A stretch of DNA of 27,134 bases from DUPH01 sp035449085 (GTDB lineage: Bacteria; Verrucomicrobiota; Kiritimatiellia; RFP12; UBA1067). The position numbers were made by a program, and so were the translations under genes. Shown here piece by piece: positions 23,546 to 27,134 of this stretch (the first letter of the stretch is position 1; each line of letters begins with the position of its first letter). The notes below the pieces were generated by a model. It saw only the letters and a list, made by a program, of their open reading frames with translations. It was not told the DNA's origin and ran no database searches. The stretch lies in assembly GCA_035449085.1 (NCBI GenBank), contig DAOTKE010000028.1:1-27134 (forward strand), read 5' to 3'.

Positions 23546-23783
23546 ACGCGCAAGTTTGAGGCGGGAGCGGGAGAAGGACCGTCAGGCGCTGGTGGTGCTG
23601 GTGTGTGCGCTGGCGCTGGCCGCGCTGACGTGCGCGTGGGCGCTCTGGCTGGCCTCTGCGGGATGTGCGCGTAAACGCGCACCACAGAACCGGGCGCTGG
23701 CGGAGAATGTCAGGCGGGGTGTGTATCCCGCTGAGGATTGGGACGCGGCGGAGTTTGGCCGCGAGGAAGGAAAGGAGCAATAG
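23535..23783 (+). CDS. Small membrane protein with palindromic insert
   Basis: The start is the GTG at 23535, preceded by AAGGGGG and overlapping the previous stop. The 82-residue protein has a basic N-terminus, one membrane helix ('VVLVCALALAALTCAWALWL', about 17-36), then CARKRAPQNRA, which is encoded by the second palindromic element (23665-23691), and an acidic tail. The palindrome begins just after the membrane segment. No family is recognised. It may be a single-pass inner-membrane protein with its C-terminal part in the periplasm, going by the positive-inside rule. Confidence 0.45.
   Translation: MNAERASLRREREKDRQALVVLVCALALAALTCAWALWLASAGCARKRAPQNRALAENVRRGVYPAEDWDAAEFGREEGKEQ
23665..23691 (+). 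repeat. Palindromic element copy 2, in a coding frame
   Basis: GTGCGCGT-AA-ACGCGCAC (23665-23682) is a perfect inverted repeat followed by CACAGAACC (23683-23691). The arms differ from copy 1 in paired positions, so the hairpin is kept while the sequence changes. It is read in the same frame as copy 1 and gives RKRAPQNR. Confidence 0.65.
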
Positions 23784-23784
23784 T

Positions 23785-24102
23785 ATGGGAACGGTGACGG
23801 CAAGGAGGCCGACGATCAAGGGGGTGGCGCCTCTCTTGACGGTGAATGATCTGGCGCTTTTGATGAATAAGCCGACGCGGTTTGTGCGGGGGCTGATTAA
23901 GTCGGGCGCATTGAAGGCGATCAAGCTGGGCGGCAATTCGTGGCGGGTGACGCCCGCTGAGTTCGACCGGTTCGTCGCCAAGGGCGCAACGGGGTACCGG
24001 CACGCCGCGCCGTCGGGCGGTGTGCGCACGGGGATGTGGGGCGCGACGGGCGGCGGCGAGGAGGATGTGGCCGAGGGCGAGTATCCGCGCGGGACGGAGT
24101 GA
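23785..24102 (+). CDS. Excisionase-like helix-turn-helix protein
   Basis: The 105-residue protein has a MerR/excisionase-type winged HTH at about residues 17-63: 'LLTVNDLALLMNKPTRFVRG' is the recognition helix-turn-helix, followed by 'LIKSGALKAIKLGGNSWRVT' and AEFDRF as wing and closing helix. Such proteins direct excision with the integrase or act as small DNA-binding regulators. The C-terminal about 35 residues are Gly/Glu-rich and probably disordered. ATG 23785 has AAAGGAG upstream, and the gene starts 2 bases after the preceding stop. Excisionase is an inference from domain and context; a general helix-turn-helix regulator is equally possible. Confidence 0.6.
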   Translation: MGTVTARRPTIKGVAPLLTVNDLALLMNKPTRFVRGLIKSGALKAIKLGGNSWRVTPAEFDRFVAKGATGYRHAAPSGGVRTGMWGATGGGEEDVAEGEYPRGTE

Positions 24103-24136
24103 GGTGTTCACAAATGATTGAACCAAGAGGTGCCGA

Positions 24137-24262
24137 ATGACTAAGACGAAGGCGGCGAATACAGGGCGTGAACGCCCTGCACAGGACGCGGCGATGACCG
24201 GACACGGAGGTCCGGCCCCCACGAGAGGGAGGACGGCTTGGACGATGATGAAGTCTAGTTGA
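24137..24262 (+). CDS. Doubtful small ORF made mostly of palindromic repeats
   Basis: The frame encodes 41 residues (MTKTKAANTGRERPAQDAAM and on), of which about half come from the composite palindromic element at 24162-24224. The ribosome site (AGAGGT) is weak. It may be a decayed or repeat-created ORF rather than a gene, but it fits the spacing of the operon. If real, it is the third open frame interrupted by the first palindrome family. Confidence 0.3.
   Translation: MTKTKAANTGRERPAQDAAMTGHGGPAPTRGRTAWTMMKSS
24162..24224 (+). repeat. Composite palindromic element (copy 3 plus 32-nt element)
   Basis: CAGGGCGT-GA-ACGCCCTG (24162-24179) with CACAGGAC (24180-24187) is the third copy of the first palindrome. 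Five bases later, at 24193-24224, comes the 32-nt element whose hairpin is CCGGAC-ACGGAG-GTCCGG (24198-24215). The two families therefore sit head to tail here, which suggests they can move or expand together. Confidence 0.7.
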
Positions 24263-24273
24263 CGGGGGAGGGA

Positions 24274-24630
24274 ATGATGCATGAGCTATCGTTGCGGCCT
24301 TATCACGGACGCTTGTATCTTGCCGCAAATAAAACAGAGTTTGAGGCGCAGTATGCCGCGCTGTTAGGGAAGTCGTGTGTTCTGGGGCGTCACGAGCGGG
24401 GGCGCTTCGCGGGGTGTGAGGCGGATGACGGGGCGTGGACGTATCTGGTATGGGCATCTTCGCCGCACTCGCTCGCGCATGAGCTGGCGCATGTCGTGCT
24501 CCATGTGTTTGATTTGTGCGGCATTGACCCGCGGTCAGGGGACGGTGGGCCGTTCTGTTATCTGCTCTCGCAGCTTCTGCTGGACGCGGCGGGTGTCGCG
24601 GACGCCGAAAAGCGGGAGGCGGGTGGATGA
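24274..24630 (+). CDS. Phage HExxH-motif protein (putative zinc metallopeptidase-like)
   Basis: The 118-residue protein contains HELAHVVLHVFDLCG with the zinc-binding HExxH motif at about 69-73, preceded by 'WTYLVWASSPHSLA', and followed by 'GDGGPFCYLLSQLLLD' in the place where related phage proteins have an 'EEPLAYL' segment. The missing acidic residue may mean the third metal ligand is absent or elsewhere. Related early-region phage proteins are known only as hypothetical. ATG 24274, with GGGGAGGGA upstream, is the preferred start; the ATG at 24277 is close. The stop overlaps the primase start by 4 bases (ATGA). Whether it is an active peptidase is open. Confidence 0.5.
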   Translation: MMHELSLRPYHGRLYLAANKTEFEAQYAALLGKSCVLGRHERGRFAGCEADDGAWTYLVWASSPHSLAHELAHVVLHVFDLCGIDPRSGDGGPFCYLLSQLLLDAAGVADAEKREAGG

Positions 24631-27134
24631 GAATCGAGGATGTGCTCGCGCGGTTGAAGAAGGTGCGGCCTAACGGGGAGCGCTCGTGGATGGCGTGTTG
24701 CCCGGCGCATGATGACAGGAACCCGTCGCTGTCGGTCTCTGAGGGCGACGATGGGCGGGTGCTCTTTAATTGTTTCGCGGGATGCGCCGCCGAGGATGTG
24801 GCGGCGGTGCTGGGACTGAAGATGGCGGATTTGATGGGAGATGACCGGACACGGAGGTCCGGCCCCCACGATAAAACAGGCGGGAAGAAGGAGCGGAAGC
24901 CGTTCAGTCTGGCGGGGCTGAAGCGCGGGGACACGTGGCGGATGCGCGGTCGGGAGTGGGAGTTTATCGAGCGGTATGATTACCACACGGCGGACGGCGC
25001 GATTTTGTTTACTAAGTTGCGCTTCCGTGATCTGGAAGGGCCGGGTAAGACGTTTATTCAGTTGACGCCCGCGCCGGATGGGTCGCCGCGCTGGCTGTTC
25101 GGGCGGGCATCGAATGGCGTGGATGAGGTGCTGTATCATCTGCCGGAGGTTGTCCGTGCGGCGCGCGAGGGCGGCGAGATATGGATCGCTGAGGGTGAGA
25201 AGGATGTGGACGAGTTGCGCAAGCTGGGGTTGACGGCCACTTGCAACGCGGACGGCGCGGGGAAGTGGCGCGGCGAACTGGCCGACGCGCTCAAGGGCTG
25301 CGCACGCGTCACGATCATCGCCGATAACGACCCTGACGAAGTGGAGGCCAAGAAACGCACGGCGGGCACTAAAGAGTGGTGGCAGGGGCAACGGCACGCG
25401 ACGGACATCGCGGACAGTCTGGAGGTGCGGGGGATACCGTGGCGGGCGCTGATATTGCCGGAGATCGAGGGCTTCCACTGCAAGGACGCGTCCGATTGGC
25501 TGGCGGTGGCAGCGAAAGGTGAGACCACGGAGGCGAACGCGGCGGAGTTGCGCACGCTGATCGAGGCGGCAGCCGACGCCGCCGCGCCGTGGCCGCGTGA
25601 CATCTTCCGCCGTCCGTCACGGGAAGTGCCGCCAGCCCCCGCGCGGCGGCGCGGGGGAAAAAGGTCTCTCCCCTACCCCACCCCCAACACGGGAGATGTG
25701 GAAGATGTGGGGTGTGCGGGGGATGCTGAGGATCCGGCGTCGGTGGCGTTTCTGCGGGGGCTCCTGATCGCGATCATGATCGATAAAGACATATCCGGTA
25801 TGCAGAAGAAGCGCTCGATGTGCGGCGAGGTGTGCGCGTGGCTGGGTCGGCGGGGGCGGTTCTACTATGACCTGCACGATCGGGGGCACGGCACGGCGAT
25901 GTGGTTCGACGCCAGGGAAAAGCGTCTGCACCGCGTCTCGCAGGATTATTTCCGAAGCTGGCTATCGCGGGCGACGGCGTTTAGCCGTGAGTTTAGGGAC
26001 TACAGGATGTTCATTAGCGCGGTCGAGGATGAGGCGCTGATCGGCGAGGCGACGACCGGCATCACGCCGCGGCGGTACTGGCACCGCGAGGGGGATGCGA
26101 TCTATCTTTCATGCGGCGAGGGGCGTATGGCCAAGGTCACGGCGGAAAGCGTCGGCATGGTGGACAACGGCACCGACGGCGTTGTCTTTGAGCAGGGTTA
26201 CGCGCTCGACAGGTGGAAGCTGGTGCCGGAGGAGGACGCGCAAGACCCTTTCGCGGCGTGTCGGGTATTCAGCGATATTTCCACAGTGGACGGGCGCGGG
26301 TTGATGCTGGTGCGGCTGTGGCTCGCCGGCATGTTCGGGGTGACGGGCTGGAAGCCGCTCTTGGTTTTATCGGGCGACGTGGGGAGCGGCAAGACGCGCG
26401 TCGCCGTGGCCATGTTTCAATTGCTCGGCATTCCCTCGCGCGTGACCGGCATCGATGGGCTGGGGAACATCAAGGATTTCTGGACGTCGATTGACAAGGG
26501 CGGCCTTTTCTGTCTGGATAACGCGGACCACCATATCCCATGGCTGCCGGACGCATTGTCGGTGATCAGTACCGGCGGGACGTTCGAGAAGAAGAAGCTG
26601 TACACGGACATGGAGACGGTGACGCAGGAGGCGAGGTGCTGGGCGGTGATCACGTCGGCCAATCCCTCGTTCGCGTCGGACGCGGGGTTGGGGGACAGGC
26701 TGATCACGGTCAACCTGCAGCGCGTCGAGCGGGACACGGCCGAGAGCGTGCTGACGCGCGAGATCGAGGAGCGGCGCGACGCGGGGCTTTCGTGGCTGTG
26801 CCACGTCATGCGGCGGGCGCTGGCCGATCAGGAGCCGGTGCCCAAGCGGATGAACCGGCGGCATCCCGACTGGGCGGAATGGGTGTACAGGCTGGGGCGG
26901 GCAGCGGGGATGGCCGCCGAAGCCGAGCGCGCAATTCGCGAGAACGAGAGCTATAAGGCGCTCTTCGCGGTCAGTAACGACGCACTGGGGCGCTTCCTGT
27001 TGCAGGGGTTGCGGGGCGGATTTCGGGGGTCGGCGGCGGAACTTGCCCAACATTTACAGGAGACATGTGAGGGTTTCAGCCAGTACTGTCCCAAAGATTC
27101 GAGAGCAATGTGGCATAACTCTTTGATAATGGCA
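24627..27134 (+). CDS. Primase-helicase fusion (partial, runs off window)
   Basis: The frame stays open from ATG 24627 to the window end, at least 836 residues, and is coupled to the previous gene by ATGA. A CHC2-type zinc finger lies at about 23-55 (Cys 25, His 28, Cys 49, Cys 53; ACCPAHDDRNPS and NCFAGC). A linker of about 40 residues contains the 32-nt palindromic element, read as DDRTRRSGPHD (72-82). A Toprim-like domain spans about 160-300 (EGEKD 189-193; ADNDPDE 232-238). A low-complexity bridge leads to an AAA+/SF3-like helicase with Walker A GDVGSGKT (583-590), Walker B LFCLDNAD (627-634), sensor-1 ITSANPSF (about 675-682) and Arg 691 in LGDRLITV. This is the usual replication protein of temperate phages and integrated elements: it makes RNA primers and unwinds DNA. 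The full length is unknown because the stop is outside the window. Confidence 0.85.
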   Translation, partial: MRIEDVLARLKKVRPNGERSWMACCPAHDDRNPSLSVSEGDDGRVLFNCFAGCAAEDVAAVLGLKMADLMGDDRTRRSGPHDKTGGKKERKPFSLAGLKRGDTWRMRGREWEFIERYDYHTADGAILFTKLRFRDLEGPGKTFIQLTPAPDGSPRWLFGRASNGVDEVLYHLPEVVRAAREGGEIWIAEGEKDVDELRKLGLTATCNADGAGKWRGELADALKGCARVTIIADNDPDEVEAKKRTAGTKEWWQGQRHATDIADSLEVRGIPWRALILPEIEGFHCKDASDWLAVAAKGETTEANAAELRTLIEAAADAAAPWPRDIFRRPSREVPPAPARRRGGKRSLPYPTPNTGDVEDVGCAGDAEDPASVAFLRGLLIAIMIDKDISGMQKKRSMCGEVCAWLGRRGRFYYDLHDRGHGTAMWFDAREKRLHRVSQDYFRSWLSRATAFSREFRDYRMFISAVEDEALIGEATTGITPRRYWHREGDAIYLSCGEGRMAKVTAESVGMVDNGTDGVVFEQGYALDRWKLVPEEDAQDPFAACRVFSDISTVDGRGLMLVRLWLAGMFGVTGWKPLLVLSGDVGSGKTRVAVAMFQLLGIPSRVTGIDGLGNIKDFWTSIDKGGLFCLDNADHHIPWLPDALSVISTGGTFEKKKLYTDMETVTQEARCWAVITSANPSFASDAGLGDRLITVNLQRVERDTAESVLTREIEERRDAGLSWLCHVMRRALADQEPVPKRMNRRHPDWAEWVYRLGRAAGMAAEAERAIRENESYKALFAVSNDALGRFLLQGLRGGFRGSAAELAQHLQETCEGFSQYCPKDSRAMWHNSLIMA
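24840..24871 (+). repeat. 32-nt palindromic element, second copy, inside primase gene
   Basis: These 32 bases are identical to 24193-24224. Here they lie between the zinc finger and the Toprim domain of the primase-helicase and are read in another frame than in the first copy (DDRTRRSGPHD here, MTGHGGPAPT there). No stop is introduced in either frame. The hairpin CCGGAC/GTCCGG with loop ACGGAG is conserved. Confidence 0.75.

Noticed and set aside
22927..24871. CRISPR array
   Set aside because: The repeated palindromes are hundreds of bases apart within genes, with no regular spacer length and no cas genes.
1..27134. Both phage segments being the two ends of one prophage
   Set aside because: The left segment ends toward host DNA at 4288 and the right one starts from host DNA at 18291, so they face away from each other; only the right end has a tRNA attachment site.

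Overview
The window is GC-rich bacterial DNA in which about 14 kb of chromosome (about 4289-18290) lies between two different phage-like segments. The host has lipoamide-linked dehydrogenase E2 and E3 genes, a lysA-type decarboxylase, a corrinoid protein, an RdgC homologue and paired GYF_2/coiled-coil proteins. The integrase carries Asn where most tyrosine recombinases carry the first His of the HxxRH box, a form I associate with the Verrucomicrobia/Lentisphaerota/Kiritimatiellota group. A PVC-group bacterium is therefore my best guess. It rests on family recall, not on a marker gene.

Left segment (1-4288): the end of a phage or phage-like element, with the C-terminus of a glycine-rich structural protein and a 1204-residue BACON-repeat tail-fibre-like protein. 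It stops at a junction with two 12-bp direct repeats 24 bp apart and two overlapping palindromes. Immediately afterwards a host gene resumes in frame but without its 5' part (4289-5689).

Host block (4289-18290): the truncated carbohydrate-binding-like protein; a GNAT acetyltransferase; an rdgC-like gene with a class I methyltransferase; a leftward operon of two GYF_2/coiled-coil proteins and a B12-binding corrinoid protein, whose first gene has a clear one-base frameshift; E2 (two tandem peripheral-subunit-binding domains) and E3 behind a good sigma70-type promoter; a convergent diaminopimelate decarboxylase; and an O-methyltransferase-like gene.

Right segment (18291-27134 and beyond): the integrase end of a second, tRNA-integrated prophage. 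A tRNA-Arg(CCU)-like 3' fragment marks the attachment site. Leftward from an XRE repressor (22277) run two genes of unknown function, a lipoprotein, a small basic protein, a DUF2335 membrane protein and the integrase. This is a lysogenic transcription unit with several cargo-like genes. Rightward from 22399 runs a tightly packed early operon: two unknown genes, a DUF4406 protein, a small membrane protein, an excisionase-like HTH protein, an HExxH protein and a primase-helicase that runs off the window. The intergenic region has a promoter (-35/-10 at 22295-22323) overlapped by two TTGGGTGT repeats 22 bp apart, likely repressor operators.

The most unusual signal is a set of small palindromic elements inside the early-operon genes. 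Three copies of one palindrome have different but mutually complementary arms and a common CACAG(A/G)AC tail. A second, 32-nt element occurs twice with identical sequence and is read in two different frames, once inside the primase gene. This resembles protein-invading palindromic repeats such as the Rickettsia palindromic elements, here in a prophage.
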